This document shows, piece after piece, positions 34,183 to 43,353 of a DNA stretch of 64,000 nucleotides. How positions within the stretch are numbered: the stretch's first letter is position 1; the number at the start of each line of letters is the position of its first letter. This DNA is from JACVRM01 sp963809765 (GTDB lineage Bacteria; Actinomycetota; Thermoleophilia; Gaiellales; Gaiellaceae): positions 1,364,001 to 1,428,000 of the forward strand of contig CAWEKT010000003.1 in the NCBI GenBank assembly GCA_963809765.1. The letters are read 5' to 3'. The notes beneath the pieces were generated by a model. It was not told the origin of the DNA, did no database searches, and worked only from the letters and a program-made list of their open reading frames with translations. The translations under genes were made by a program, and so were the position numbers.

Positions 34183-36430
34183 CTACGCTGCCGCCAGCAT
34201 CGCCTCGAGCAGGCTCCTGCGCCCCCTCCTTGTCCAGCATCTCGTTGAGGTTCCCGCACTTCGGCGACTGGACGCACGAGGGGCAGCCGTGCTCGCACGG
34301 ACAGCCGGCAAGCATCGTCGCCGTGTCCGCGACCCAGCCGGCGAAGATGTCGTAGCCGCGCTCGGCGATGCCGACGCCGCCGGCGTGGCCGTCGTAGATG
34401 AAGACCGTCGGGCGCCCGGTCTGGAAGTGCACGTTGGTCGAGAGCCCGCCGATGTCCCAGCGGTCGCACATCGCCCACAGCGGCAGCAGCGCGATCAGCG
34501 AGTGCTCGGCGGCGTGCAGCGTGCTGAGCAGGCGCGGCATCTGCTCGGAGCCCGCGAGCTGCTCGGGCTCGGGGAGGAACCAGACCGCCTCGGTGCCGAA
34601 GGTGGTCTCGGGCAGGTCGAGCGGCTCGAGGTCGATGGTCGAGCCGTCACGTACCGACTTGCGCTGGAAGGCGACGACCTGCTCGCTCACCGTCACGCGG
34701 CCGAAGCGGAGGTCGAGCCCGAGCACGCGGCCCCCGCGGAGCTCGTGCTCGATCGCGGTCGTCGTCTCCTTCTTCGCCTGGGTGTAGTAGTCGCCGCGGA
34801 AGGGCTCGACGAGCGCCGCGCGCGCGTCCAGGTCGAGGGTCAGCACCCGGTAGGAGGAGCCGGCGTGGAGGTAGATCGCGCCGTCGTGCACGGTCGAGTA
34901 CGCGCGCTCGCGCTCCGCCACGCCGAGCACGGTGCCGGTCTCGGCGTCGACGATCGTGAACGGGTCCGGTGTCGCGGAGCGGAGCCCGACTCGCGCCGCC
35001 GGGTAGTCGCGGCCGCTCCAGACCCAGCCCGCCTTGGTGTGCTCGAGCTCTGGCAGCACGGCCGCCCGCTCGAGCGCGCGGCCGCCGAGCACCTCGACGT
35101 CCCGCTCGTCCAGCGGCGCCTCGAAGGCGGCCGAGAGGACGTGCCCGTCCAGCACCCGCTCGTTCTCGTGGTCGAGGATCGCCGCTTCGACCCTGCGGCG
35201 GAGCAGCGTCTCGGGCTCGCGCATGAAGTGCTGGTCGAGCGCGTCCTCGCTGGCGACCAGCACGGCGAGCCCGTGGCCGCGGCGGCCGGCGCGACCCCAC
35301 TGCTGGCGCAGGCTCGCGACCGTGCCGGGGAAGCCGACGGAGATGACGGCGTCGAGCAGGCCGACGTCGATGCCCAGCTCGAGCGCGTCGGTTGCCGCCA
35401 CCCCGAGCAGCTCGCCTGCGACGAGCCGTCGCTCGATGTCGCGCCGCTGGGCCGGCGTGTAGCCCGCCCGGTAGGGCGACAGGCGCTCGGCCAGCTCGGC
35501 GTCGAGCCGCTCGGCGGTGAACCGGTGAATGAGCTCGGCGGCCGCACGGCTCTTCGCGAAGCAGAGCGTCCGCAGGCCCCGCTCCACGAGTCCCGCCATC
35601 AGTCGCGACGCCTCGCCCAGGGCGCTTGCGCGCAGCCCCAGCTCGACGTCCGTCAGCGGCGGGTTCCAGAGCGCAATCGTGCGCTCGGCCCGCGGAGCGC
35701 CGTCGTCCCCGATCACGGTCGCGTCGACGCCGGTCAGGGAGCGGGCAAGCTCGCCGGGGTTCGCGATGGTGGCGGACGCGAGCAGGAGCTGCGGTTCGGA
35801 GCCGTACACGCGCGCGAGCCGCCGGAGCCGCCGCAGCACGTTGCCGACGTGGGAGCCGAAGACGCCGCGGTAGACGTGCGCCTCGTCGACGACGACGTAG
35901 CGGAGGTTGGCCAACACGTCTCCCCAGCGGTCGTGGTGGGGCAGCACGCCGACGTGGAGCATGTCGGGGTTGGTGAGGATGATGTTGGCGTTGCGGCGGA
36001 TCTGCCAGCGCCGCTCGCCCGGGGTGTCGCCGTCGTAGATGGCCGGCCGCACGCGCGGCACGCCGAGCTCGGCGAGTCCGCGCAGCTGGTCCTGCGCGAG
36101 CGCCTTCGTCGGGTACAGGTACAGGGCCCGTAGCTTCGGATCGCGCGCGAGCGCGTCGAGGACGGGCAGGTTGAAGGCGAGCGTCTTCCCGCTCGCCGTC
36201 CCGGTCGTGACGATCAGGTGCTCGCCGCGCGAGGCCGCGAGCCAGGCGTCCGCCTGGTGGGAGAAGAGGCCGTCGATCCCCTGGCCGGCCAGGGCTGCGA
36301 CAACGCGCTGGTGGAGGGCCGGCGGCAAGCCGACGACGTTGGCGGGCCGGGCGGGCTCGGTCGCGAGGTAGGCCAGCTCGTCCTCGGCCGGCACGAGTAC
36401 GTCGTCCCACGCCGCCGGGGCGACGGTCAC
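34183..36430 (-). CDS. MrfA-type DEAD/DEAH helicase with DUF1998 zinc domain (frame broken near the end)
   Basis: This ~748-residue protein resembles B. subtilis MrfA, a 3'-5' helicase that acts in repair of mitomycin-type damage. It shows Walker A TGTASGKT, DEAH in VVVDEAHVY, LASATI, and motif VI QQWGRAGRRG, then a large C-terminal DUF1998 region with four cysteines in CPCEHGCPSCVQSPKC. An extra base in a G run near 34232 replaces the likely tail LLEAMLAAA (ending at 34183) with an out-of-frame run to 34133. The GTG start 36430 overlaps the methyltransferase stop. MrfB, its usual exonuclease partner, is not nearby. Confidence 0.88.
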
Positions 36431-37095
36431 TTTCGCCAGCGCTGGGCGAGCACGTGCGGGTACTCGCCTCGCAGCGGCTCTTCGAAGGCCTCCAAGACGA
36501 ACCCTGCGGCGAGGAACGCCTGGACGAACGCCCCAAGAGGAAGATGGGTGGCGCCGACCTTCGCGCGCAGGCCGCTAGGCGTGACGCTTGGGCCGTCGGC
36601 GTAGTACTCGGTGCGCTGGTAGCCGGGATGGAGCGTGGGCACTCCCACGGCGCCGGCGAACTCGGAGTGCGGGCCGACGAAGCAGGGGTGCGCCCCCAGG
36701 TAGACGAACGCGGCTCCGGGCTCCAGCACGCGCGCGACCTCGCGCGTGACGGCTGCGAAGTCGTCGACGTCCGTGTGCAGCCACGTCGCAACCGCGGCGG
36801 CGAACGCTTCGTCCTCGAACGGCAGCGCGGTTGCGTCCGCTTCGATGACGTCGAGCCCGCGTGCGCGTGCGTACTCGAGCTGCTCCGCGGACACGTCGAC
36901 GCCGGTCACGCGCCAGCCGGCTGCGGCGTAGGCCGCGGTGTGCGGACCTCCTCCACAGCCGATGTCGAGCAGGCGGCCCGAGCCGCTGCCGAGGAGGCTC
37001 AACACCAGCTCCCCGGCGGACGAGTGGTGTGCCGAGTGGACGAACTCGCGCTCGTACCACTCGGCGACCGCGTCGTAGCGGGCGGAACCGCTCAC
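36427..37095 (-). CDS. SAM-dependent methyltransferase, class I
   Basis: The 222-residue product starts VSGSARYDAVAEWYEREFV. It has the SAM motif LLDIGCGGGPHTAAYA, the acidic motif II (VTGVDVSAEQLEYAR), IEADATALPFEDEAF and VLEPGAAFVYLG: the Methyltransf_11/UbiE-like layout for small-molecule methylation. Substrate cannot be inferred. Start GTG 37095 lies eight bases after TAGCAT (37104-37109, minus strand), giving a leaderless arrangement; it is divergent from the TPP riboswitch. Confidence 0.85.
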   Translation of the reverse strand: MSGSARYDAVAEWYEREFVHSAHHSSAGELVLSLLGSGSGRLLDIGCGGGPHTAAYAAAGWRVTGVDVSAEQLEYARARGLDVIEADATALPFEDEAFAAAVATWLHTDVDDFAAVTREVARVLEPGAAFVYLGAHPCFVGPHSEFAGAVGVPTLHPGYQRTEYYADGPSVTPSGLRAKVGATHLPLGAFVQAFLAAGFVLEAFEEPLRGEYPHVLAQRWRK

Positions 37096-37103
37096 CGAGC
37101 TCG

Positions 37104-37109
37104 ATGCTA
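37104..37109 (-). promoter_or_regulatory. -10 box TAGCAT of the methyltransferase
   Basis: Minus-strand TAGCAT followed by eight bases and GTG 37095; leaderless layout. Confidence 0.45.
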
Positions 37110-37171
37110 GCCGCGCCCTCCCGCGTGCAGGCCGGCCACTCGGTGAGAACCGAACGCATAGACTCGAGGAC

Positions 37172-37245
37172 GACCGGGGTGCCACGCCCACGTGGCTGAG
37201 AACACACCCGCCGAACCTGCTCTGGCTCGTACCAGCGAAGGGAGT
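37172..37245 (+). promoter_or_regulatory. TPP riboswitch (THI element)
   Basis: The segment has the conserved THI-box landmarks in order: ACCGGGGTGCC (37173 on), the pyrimidine-sensor core GGCTGAGA (37194-37201), ACACCCGCCGAACCTG (37204-37219), a variable CTCTGGC...ACCAG stem, and the closing GCGAAGGGAGT that also supplies the ribosome site for thiD at 37248. In the family, TPP binding represses thiamin genes, here most simply by hiding the ribosome site. Confidence 0.95.
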
Positions 37246-37247
37246 CG

Positions 37248-38028
37248 ATGACCATTCCACGCGCACTGACGATCGCCGGCTCGGACTCGGGCGGCGGCGC
37301 CGGCATCCAGGCCGACCTCAAGGCGTTCGCCGCCACGGGCTGCCACGGCATGACCGCCATCGTGGCGCTGACGGCGCAGAACACCGTCGGCGTGACGGCC
37401 GTGCACGAGTGCCCGCCGGAGTTCGTGACCGCGCAGCTCGAGGCGGTGTTCTCGGACATCGGCGTCGACGCGGCCAAGACCGGGATGCTCTTCTCGCGGG
37501 CGACCATCGAGACGGTTGCCGGCTTCCTGGCCGGCCGCGGCGTGCCGCTGGTCGTCGACCCGGTGATGATCGCCAGCTCGGGGGCCCGCCTGCTCCAGCC
37601 CGACGCTGTCGAGACGCTGGTGCGGCTGCTGTTTCCCGCTCGCCACCGTGGTCACGCCGAACCTGCCGGAGGCCGAGGCGCTCGCCGGACGGAGCGGGAG
37701 CCGGCGCGAGCTGGCGGAGCGGCTTCACGAGCTCGGAGCGCCGGCGGTGATCGTCACCGGCGGGCACGGCGAGCCTCCCGTCGATCACCTCTTCGACGGC
37801 AGCGATCACCTCGAGGTGCCCGTGCAGCGGCGCGATCGCGCAGCGACGCACGGCGCTGGGTGCACGCACTCGGCGGCGCTTGCCGGATACCTGGCCCGCG
37901 GCCTGTCGCTGGTGGAGGCTGCCCGCCGCGCATCGGAGCTTGCCTCGGCGGCAGTGGGTCAGGGTCTCGAGGAGCTGGGCGCGGGGGACGGGCCGGTGGA
38001 CGTCCTCGGCGTCGGGAGGGCGGCATGA
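37248..38028 (+). CDS. thiD: Hydroxymethylpyrimidine (phosphate) kinase (frame broken once)
   Basis: ThiD makes HMP diphosphate for thiamin synthesis. It starts MTIPRALTIAGSDSGGGAGIQADLKAF, the ThiD signature, with VDPVMIASSGARLL; one extra base near 37636 (after LLFP) shifts to LATVVTPNLPEAEAL, VIVTGGHGE and THGAGCTHSAALA with the catalytic GAGC. Corrected length about 259 residues. It follows the TPP riboswitch by two bases and its stop overlaps thiM (ATGA). Confidence 0.93.
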
Positions 38029-38829
38029 CGGTGGCCGCCGGGCAGGGACTGCGGCTGATCCGCGAGCAGAAGCCGCTCGTCCACCAGATCACCAACTACG
38101 TCGTCATGAACGAGACGGCCAACGCGACGCTGGCGCTCGGCGCGCTGCCTGTGATGGCGCACGCGCTCGAGGAGGTGGAGCAGATGGCCTCCGCGGCGGG
38201 GGCGCTCGTGCTCAACATCGGCACGCTCTCGCCGCAGTGGGTCGAGGCGATGCTGCTGGCGGGTCGGGCGGCGAACGCTGCCGGCGTGCCGGTCGTCCTC
38301 GATCCGGTCGGTGCGGGCGCGACCGACTACCGCACGGAGACGGCCCGGCGGATCGCGGCCGAGGTGCGGCTCGCCGTCGTCCGCGGCAACGCGGCGGAGA
38401 TCGCCACGCTCGCCGGTCGCGCAGCCGAGATCCGCGGCGTCGAGTCGCTGGGAGCCGCCGAGCCTCCCGCCGAGCTCGCCCGCGCGGCTGCCCTGCGAGC
38501 TGGGCTGCGTCGCCTCGCTCACCGGCCCCGTGGATCACGTCTCCGACGGGTCGCGCGTCGTGGCGGTGGCGAACGGGCACGAGCTGCTGGCCTCGGTGAC
38601 GGGGACCGGCTGCATGTCGACCGCGATGACGGGGTGCTTCCTGGCCGTGCGCCGCGAAGCCCCGCTCGAGGCGGCCGCCGAGGCGCTTGTCGCCTTCGGC
38701 GTCGCCGGTGAGGACGCTGCGCAGGGCGCGCGCGGGCCCGGGAGCTTCCATGTGGGGCTCTACGACGCGCTCGCCGCGCTCGACCCCGACACGCTCGACG
38801 CGCGCGCGCGTGTGCGCGAGGCGACGTGA
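38025..38829 (+). CDS. thiM: Hydroxyethylthiazole kinase (frame broken once)
   Basis: ThiM phosphorylates hydroxyethylthiazole, a salvage step. The product starts MTVAAGQGLRLIREQKPLVH and has QITNYVVMNETANATLALGA, VLDPVGAGATDYRTE and VRGNAAEI; after one extra base (apparently a T) near 38497 it continues CVASLTGPVDHVSDG and the ATP/anion loop TGTGCMSTAM. About 267 residues after correction. It overlaps thiE (GTGA). With ThiD and ThiE it gives a salvage-type thiamin operon; no thiC or thiG is in the window. Confidence 0.93.
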
Positions 38830-39392
38830 GGCTGCACGCGCTCGTCGCCGACATCGCAGACGGCGCAGGCAGCTCTCACCGGCGGGGCGACGGTCATCCA
38901 GCTGCGGCTGAAGGACGCCCCGACCTCCGATGTCGTGGCGGCGGGCGGCCCGATCCGCGACCTCTGCAGGCCGCGCCGGCGCGACGTTCGTCGTCAACGA
39001 CGACGTCGAGGCCGCGCTGCAACTGGCGGCGGACGGCGTCCACCTCGGCCGTAGCGACTCGGGGGCCGATCGGGCGCTCGCGGCCGGGCTGCTGCTGGGC
39101 CTGTCGGCTTCGTCGGTCGAGCGAGGCGCGCAGCGGTGAGGCTGCCGGGGCCGCCTACATCGGTGCCGGGCCGGTCTGGGCGACGCCGTCGAAGTCGGAC
39201 GCCGACCCGCCAATCGGTCTCGAGGGGCTCGCGGCCGTCTGCAGCGCCGTCGCCGTGCCTGTCGTGGCCATCGGAGGCGTCGACGCAGGCAACGCGGCTG
39301 CCTGCATCCGGGCCGGGGCGGCGGGGGTCGCAGTCATCAGGGCGGCGACCGACGCCGCCCGGATCCTGGCGGCGATCGATGCGGCTCGCTGA
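38826..39392 (+). CDS. thiE: Thiamin-phosphate synthase (frame broken three times)
   Basis: ThiE joins HMP-PP and thiazole phosphate. GTG 38826 overlaps the thiM stop and reads VRLHALVAD. The remainder lies in three frames: GGATVIQLRLKDAPTSDVVA (from about 38860), AGATFVVNDDVEAALQLAAD and GVHLGRSD (from about 38972), and GAAYIGAGPVWATPSKSDA plus VPVVAIGGVDAGNAAACIRA (from about 39130). All key ThiE segments are present in order, for about 188 residues, which supports an intact gene with sequence errors. It overlaps thiL by 14 bases. Confidence 0.85.
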   Translation: MRLHALVADIADGAGSSHRRGDGHPAAAEGRPDLRCRGGGRPDPRPLQAAPARRSSSTTTSRPRCNWRRTASTSAVATRGPIGRSRPGCCWACRLRRSSEARSGEAAGAAYIGAGPVWATPSKSDADPPIGLEGLAAVCSAVAVPVVAIGGVDAGNAAACIRAGAAGVAVIRAATDAARILAAIDAAR

Positions 39393-40296
39393 CGCCGGCG
39401 AGCTCGGCCTGCTCGCCGAGCTGGAGCGGCGGGGGCTGGCGCGGTCGATCGAGCACGACGCCGCGCTCGTCCGGCCGGACCTCGTGGTCACGCAGGACGC
39501 GCTCGTCGAGGACGTGCACTTCCGGTTCGCCTGGACGGGCTGGCGTGACCTCGGCTGGAAGGCCGCCGCCGTCAACCTCAGCGACCTGGCCGCCTGTGGG
39601 GCCGTGCCCGTGGGGCTGGTGGTGACGCTCGCCGCGCCGCCCGTCACCGAGCTCGAGCACGTGCTGCAGCTCTACGAGGGGATCGCCGAGACCGGGGTGG
39701 ACGTGATCGGCGGCGACACAACGGAGGCGCCGGCGGTCTGGCTCAGCGTCACTGCACTCGGCCGGTTTGAGCGGGTGCCGGGCCGGGCCGGTGCTGTGCC
39801 GGGCGACGTCCTGGTCGTCACCGGGCCGCTCGGTGCGTCGGCGGCGGGGTTCCTGTGTCTGGTCGCCGGGGTCGACTCGCCGCTCGTGGAGACGCACCTG
39901 CGGCCGCCGCTGCGGCTGCATCAGGGTCGGGCGCTCGCTCTGGACGCCACCGCCATGCTCGACCTCTCCGACGGACTGGCGACGGATGCGGCGCACCTGG
40001 CTCGGCGCTCCGGGGTGCGCGTCGAGGTCGTACTCGAAGACGTGCCGGTGGCCGACGGGGTCGACGAGGTCGCGCGGCGCGAGGGCCGGAGCGTCTGGGA
40101 CCTCGCCTGCGGGTTCGGCGAGGACTACGAGCTGCTGGCTGCGCTCCCCCGCGAGGCGGCCGCCCGGCACGGCTTCCCGGTCATCGGGCGGTGCGAGCCG
40201 GGGGAGGGCGTCGTGCTGCTGGAGAACGGTAAGCCTGTCGAACTCCGCGGGTGGGAGCACTTCTCCGGGCATCACGTGTCGCGCGGGTCGAGCTAG
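39379..40296 (+). CDS. thiL: Thiamin-monophosphate kinase
   Basis: ThiL makes the active cofactor thiamin diphosphate. The 305-residue product starts MRLADAGELGLLAELERRG and is intact. It shows the PurM-type fold landmarks DDAALV-like (HDAALVRPDLVVTQDALVEDVHF), KAAAVNLSDLAACGA, GGDTTEAP, LDLSDGLATDA and CGFGEDYELL. It begins inside thiE and ends 25 bases before a thioredoxin gene that has its own -10 box. Confidence 0.95.
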   Translation: MRLADAGELGLLAELERRGLARSIEHDAALVRPDLVVTQDALVEDVHFRFAWTGWRDLGWKAAAVNLSDLAACGAVPVGLVVTLAAPPVTELEHVLQLYEGIAETGVDVIGGDTTEAPAVWLSVTALGRFERVPGRAGAVPGDVLVVTGPLGASAAGFLCLVAGVDSPLVETHLRPPLRLHQGRALALDATAMLDLSDGLATDAAHLARRSGVRVEVVLEDVPVADGVDEVARREGRSVWDLACGFGEDYELLAALPREAAARHGFPVIGRCEPGEGVVLLENGKPVELRGWEHFSGHHVSRGSS

Positions 40297-40309
40297 AGCA
40301 CCCCGCGGC

Positions 40310-40315
40310 TACGCT
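40310..40315 (+). promoter_or_regulatory. -10 box TACGCT of the thioredoxin gene
   Basis: TACGCT then six bases then GTG 40322; leaderless layout directly after thiL. Confidence 0.5.
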
Positions 40316-40321
40316 CGCGGC

Positions 40322-40660
40322 GTGCGACTGGTGAGCGGCGAGGGCTTCGAGCGCGAGGTACTGCGTGCCCCAGGCCCCGTCGTCGTCGACTTCTGGGCAC
40401 CGTGGTGCGGGCCTTGCGAGGCGGTCGAGCCGATCCTCGAGCGGCTGGCCGATCAGTGCGGCGGCCGGGTCGACTTCGTCCGGCTCGATGTCGACGCGGA
40501 CCCCGCTACGGCCTCCCGCTTCGACGTGCTGACGTTGCCGACGGCGATCCTGTTCGAGTCGGGCGAGCCACGGGCTGCGGTCGCCGGCGCGCGCAAGCAG
40601 CGCGACTACGAGCGCGCGTGGGCGGCCTGGCTCGAGCCAGGCGCGGCACCTGAGGACTGA
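40322..40660 (+). CDS. Thioredoxin
   Basis: The 112-residue product (VRLVSGEGFEREVLRAPG) has a thioredoxin fold with the active site VVVDFWAPWCGPCEAVEPIL (WCGPC), the cis-proline in TLPTAILFESG, and typical length. It is a cytosolic disulfide reductase by family. It has its own TACGCT box and is followed by a UUCG hairpin (40702-40715) that could terminate it. No thioredoxin reductase is adjacent. Confidence 0.9.
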   Translation: MRLVSGEGFEREVLRAPGPVVVDFWAPWCGPCEAVEPILERLADQCGGRVDFVRLDVDADPATASRFDVLTLPTAILFESGEPRAAVAGARKQRDYERAWAAWLEPGAAPED

Positions 40661-40701
40661 CCGGCGACGCGCGTCTCCTGCGCCGTGCGTCTATCGCGCT
40701 C

Positions 40702-40868
40702 TGCGCTTCGGCGCACATTCGACACAGCGCCGGCGCTGACACTTGCGCACTCTGGCCGGTACCGTCGGCGCCGGGCGGGTGGTGGAGGACGTCTCCCCTT
40801 TTGGGAGGGTGGGGCATGCAGCCGGCCGTGGTCGCCGCGGACACGTCCGTTCGAGACACGTCCCGGCC
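40702..40868 (+). repeat. Two-copy convergent-intergenic element, copy B (possible small RNA gene)
   Basis: Same layout as copy A (8727-8850), again between convergent genes: hairpin TGCGC-TTCG-GCGCA (40702-40715), -35-like CTGACA (40736-40741), 18 bases, TACCGT (40760-40765), G-rich core ending GGGAGGGTGGGG at 40814 with hairpin CTCCC/GGGAG, then GGACACGTCC (40839-40848) and a direct repeat GACACGTCC within a larger GGCCG/CGGCC stem (40824-40868). The core matches copy A at 45 of 55 positions by hand count. The tail is related to copy A's tail in inverted orientation. Confidence 0.6.
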
Positions 40869-40871
40869 GGG

Positions 40872-41588
40872 TCAGAATCGCCCGCGGAGGGCTGCCAGCC
40901 GCAGGGCCGGCACCTTCCAGATCGCCTCGAGCACGATCGCGCGGCTCATCTTCGAGCCGCCGACCTCCCGGTCGACGAAGGTGATCGGCACCTCGACCAC
41001 GCGGAAGCCGGCGCGGATCGCGCGGTACGTCGTCTCGATCTGGAAGGCGTACCCGCGCGAGCCGACCGCGTCGAGGTCGATGCGCTCGAGTACCTCGCGC
41101 CGGTAGCACTTGAAGCCGCCGGTCAGGTCGCGGACGCCGACTCCGAGCAGCACCTGGGCATAGAGCGAGCCCCAGCGCGAGATTGCGCGGCGGAGCAGGC
41201 CCCAGTTGCGCACGCCGCCGCCGGCGGCGTAGCGCGAGCCGAGCACGAGGTCGGCCTCGTCCGCGCTTGCAATCAGCCGCGGCACGTCGGCGGGCGCATG
41301 GGAAAAGTCGCAGTCCATCTCGAGGATCAGCTCTGCGCCGGCGTTGAGCGCCCAGCGGAAGCCGTCGAGGTACGCCGGGCCGAGGCCCTGCTTCTCCGCC
41401 CGGTGCAGCACGTGCACGAAGTCGAGCTCCGTCGCGAGCCGGTCGGCCACGTCGCCCGTCCCGTCAGGGGAAGCGTCGTCGAGGACGAGCACGGCATCGT
41501 CCGGGCCGAGCACCTCGCCGAGCGCCCGCAGCATCGGCTCGACGTTCTCGCGCTCGTTGTAGGTGGGCACGCAGACCAGCGCACGCAT
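40872..41588 (-). CDS. Polyprenol monophosphomannose synthase-like GT2 glycosyltransferase
   Basis: The 238-residue product starts MRALVCVPTYNERENVEPML and has the GT2 motifs VLDDASPDGTGD and EMDCDFSHAP (the metal-binding DxD region), GSRYAAGGGV and LTGGFKCYRR, all characteristic of dolichol/polyprenol-phosphate mannosyltransferases (DPM1-like, Ppm1 catalytic part). Such enzymes load mannose onto a lipid carrier for wall glycan or protein mannosylation. No membrane helices are visible. ATG 41588 lies seven bases after minus-strand TAACGT (41596-41601). Confidence 0.9.
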   Translation of the reverse strand: MRALVCVPTYNERENVEPMLRALGEVLGPDDAVLVLDDASPDGTGDVADRLATELDFVHVLHRAEKQGLGPAYLDGFRWALNAGAELILEMDCDFSHAPADVPRLIASADEADLVLGSRYAAGGGVRNWGLLRRAISRWGSLYAQVLLGVGVRDLTGGFKCYRREVLERIDLDAVGSRGYAFQIETTYRAIRAGFRVVEVPITFVDREVGGSKMSRAIVLEAIWKVPALRLAALRGRF

Positions 41589-41595
41589 GCCGCTG

Positions 41596-41601
41596 ACGTT
41601 A
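41596..41601 (-). promoter_or_regulatory. -10 box TAACGT of the glycosyltransferase
   Basis: Minus-strand TAACGT, seven bases, then ATG 41588; leaderless layout. Confidence 0.4.
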
Positions 41602-41625
41602 GAGCGTCGGCGTCAACGCCGGACG

Positions 41626-41631
41626 TACGAT
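41626..41631 (+). promoter_or_regulatory. -10 box TACGAT of polX
   Basis: TACGAT, six bases, then ATG 41638; leaderless layout, divergent from the glycosyltransferase. Confidence 0.45.
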
Positions 41632-41637
41632 CGCGCC

Positions 41638-43335
41638 ATGGCGCCGACGCTTCCCCGCAACGCCGACGTGGCCGACCAGTTCGAGCTCCTGGCCGACCTG
41701 CTCGAGCTCGACGATCGGGACACCTTCCAGGTGATCGCCTACCGACGCGCTGCCGGGCTGATCCGTGAGACCCCGCGGCCGATCGCCGAGCTGGCCCTCG
41801 CCGGTCGTGCCAAGGAGCTGCCGGGGATCGGCGCCACCATCCAGGACAAGATCGTGCAGATCGTCGAGAAGGGCGAGATCGAGGCGCTCACCAAACGCAA
41901 GGCGACCGTGCCGCCCGAGGTCGTCACCTTCATGCAGCTCCCCGGCCTGGGGCCCAAGACGGTGCGGCGCATCTGGCAGGAGCTCGGCGTCACAACTCGG
42001 GTCGAGTTGCGCGAGGCAGCCGAGGCCGGACGGTTGCGGACGCTCCGCGGCCTGGGGCCGAAGACCGAGGAGAACATCCTGCGTGCGCTCGCTGCCAAGC
42101 CGGCCGGCCCGCCGCGCACGCTGCTCGGGACGGCGCTGCCGGCGCTGCTCGCCGTTGTGGAGGTGCTGCGCGAGCACCCCACCGCCGACCTCGTCTCCGA
42201 CGCGGGGAGCGCGCGCCGGCGCCGCGAGACGGTGCGCGATCTCGACATCATCGCGACGGCCACCGATCCGGCCGCTCTCACCGAGCACCTGACCAAGCTC
42301 GCCTGGGTCGCCGAGGTCGCGGCCCTCGGCCCCACGAAGGCGACCGTCGTCTCGCACGACGGGCTCCGCTTCGACCTGCGGGTCGTCCCGCCCGAGTCCT
42401 ACGGCAACCTGCTCCAGCACTTCACCGGCTCGAAGGATCACAACGTCGCCCTCCGTGAAGACGCCGTCCGCCGCAGTCTCTCGATCTCCGAGTACGGCGT
42501 CACCAACACGGACACGCGCGATGTCTTCCAGACGCGTTCCGAGGCGGACCTCTACGAGTTCCTCGGCTACCAGTTCATCCCACCGGAGCTGCGCGAGAAC
42601 CGGGGCGAGCTGGCCGCGGCCCGGGCGGGAGAGCTCCCCGAGCGCCTCGTCGAAAGCAGCGACCTCCGCGGCGACCTGCACACGCACACGCGCTGGTCGG
42701 ACGGTCGCAACACGGTGGCGGAGATGGCGGCGGCCGCCCGCGAGCGCGGGTACGCCTACCTCGCCATCTGCGACCACTCGCAGCGCCTGCGTGACGGCGG
42801 GCTCGCCGCCCAGGGCGAGGAGATCGAGGCGGTGGCCGAGCGGGTCAAGCCGCTGAAGCTGCTGCGGGGAGTGGAGGTCAACATCAGGGCGGACGGCAGC
42901 GTCGACCTCTCGGACGAGGAGCTCGCCGGCCTCGACTGGGTGGTCGCCTCGCTCCACTCCAGCTTTGACCGCAACCCGACCGAGCGGCTGCTGGCGGCGA
43001 TGGACAACCCGCACGTCGACTGCATCGGCCACCCGACAGGCCGCAAGATCAACCGCCGTCCGGCCGCCGACGTCGACATGGAGCGGCTGATCGAGGCCGC
43101 GGTCGCCACCGGCACTGCGCTCGAGATCAACTCGCAGCCGGACCGGCTCGACCTCACGGATGCGCACGCTCGCGCGGCGGCGGACGCCGGCGTCAAGATC
43201 CCGATCTCGAGTGACGGCCACGGCGTTGAGACGCTCGGCTACGTCGAGGTGGGCGTTGCCCAGGCCCGCCGCGCCTGGATGACCCGCGAGCAGGTGCTCA
43301 ACACCCGCCCCTGGTCGCAGATCCGGCCGCGCTGA
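41638..43335 (+). CDS. polX: DNA polymerase/3'-5' exonuclease PolX
   Basis: Bacterial PolX fills gaps in base excision repair and trims ends with a PHP domain. The intact 565-residue product has two helix-hairpin-helix segments (ELPGIGATIQDKI, LPGLGPKTVRRI), the nucleotidyltransferase motif GSARRRRETVRDLDII (DxD), then the PHP domain with RGDLHTHTRWSDG, ICDHSQRL, GVEVNI and SSDGHGVETLG supplying the metal-binding histidines and aspartates. Start ATG 41638 (MAPTLPRNADVADQF); an in-frame upstream GTG at 41563 is less likely. Together with LigD it suggests good double-strand break and gap repair capacity. Confidence 0.95.
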   Translation: MAPTLPRNADVADQFELLADLLELDDRDTFQVIAYRRAAGLIRETPRPIAELALAGRAKELPGIGATIQDKIVQIVEKGEIEALTKRKATVPPEVVTFMQLPGLGPKTVRRIWQELGVTTRVELREAAEAGRLRTLRGLGPKTEENILRALAAKPAGPPRTLLGTALPALLAVVEVLREHPTADLVSDAGSARRRRETVRDLDIIATATDPAALTEHLTKLAWVAEVAALGPTKATVVSHDGLRFDLRVVPPESYGNLLQHFTGSKDHNVALREDAVRRSLSISEYGVTNTDTRDVFQTRSEADLYEFLGYQFIPPELRENRGELAAARAGELPERLVESSDLRGDLHTHTRWSDGRNTVAEMAAAARERGYAYLAICDHSQRLRDGGLAAQGEEIEAVAERVKPLKLLRGVEVNIRADGSVDLSDEELAGLDWVVASLHSSFDRNPTERLLAAMDNPHVDCIGHPTGRKINRRPAADVDMERLIEAAVATGTALEINSQPDRLDLTDAHARAAADAGVKIPISSDGHGVETLGYVEVGVAQARRAWMTREQVLNTRPWSQIRPR

Positions 43336-43353
43336 GCGGCCGCAGCGCGGCTG

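Noticed and set aside
40760..40814. Peptide similarity PHPP...LHHPPG read on the minus strand of both copies of the intergenic element
   Set aside because: No start codon or ribosome site, differences are not biased to third codon positions, and the frame runs into neighbouring genes; the conservation is better explained at the nucleic-acid level.
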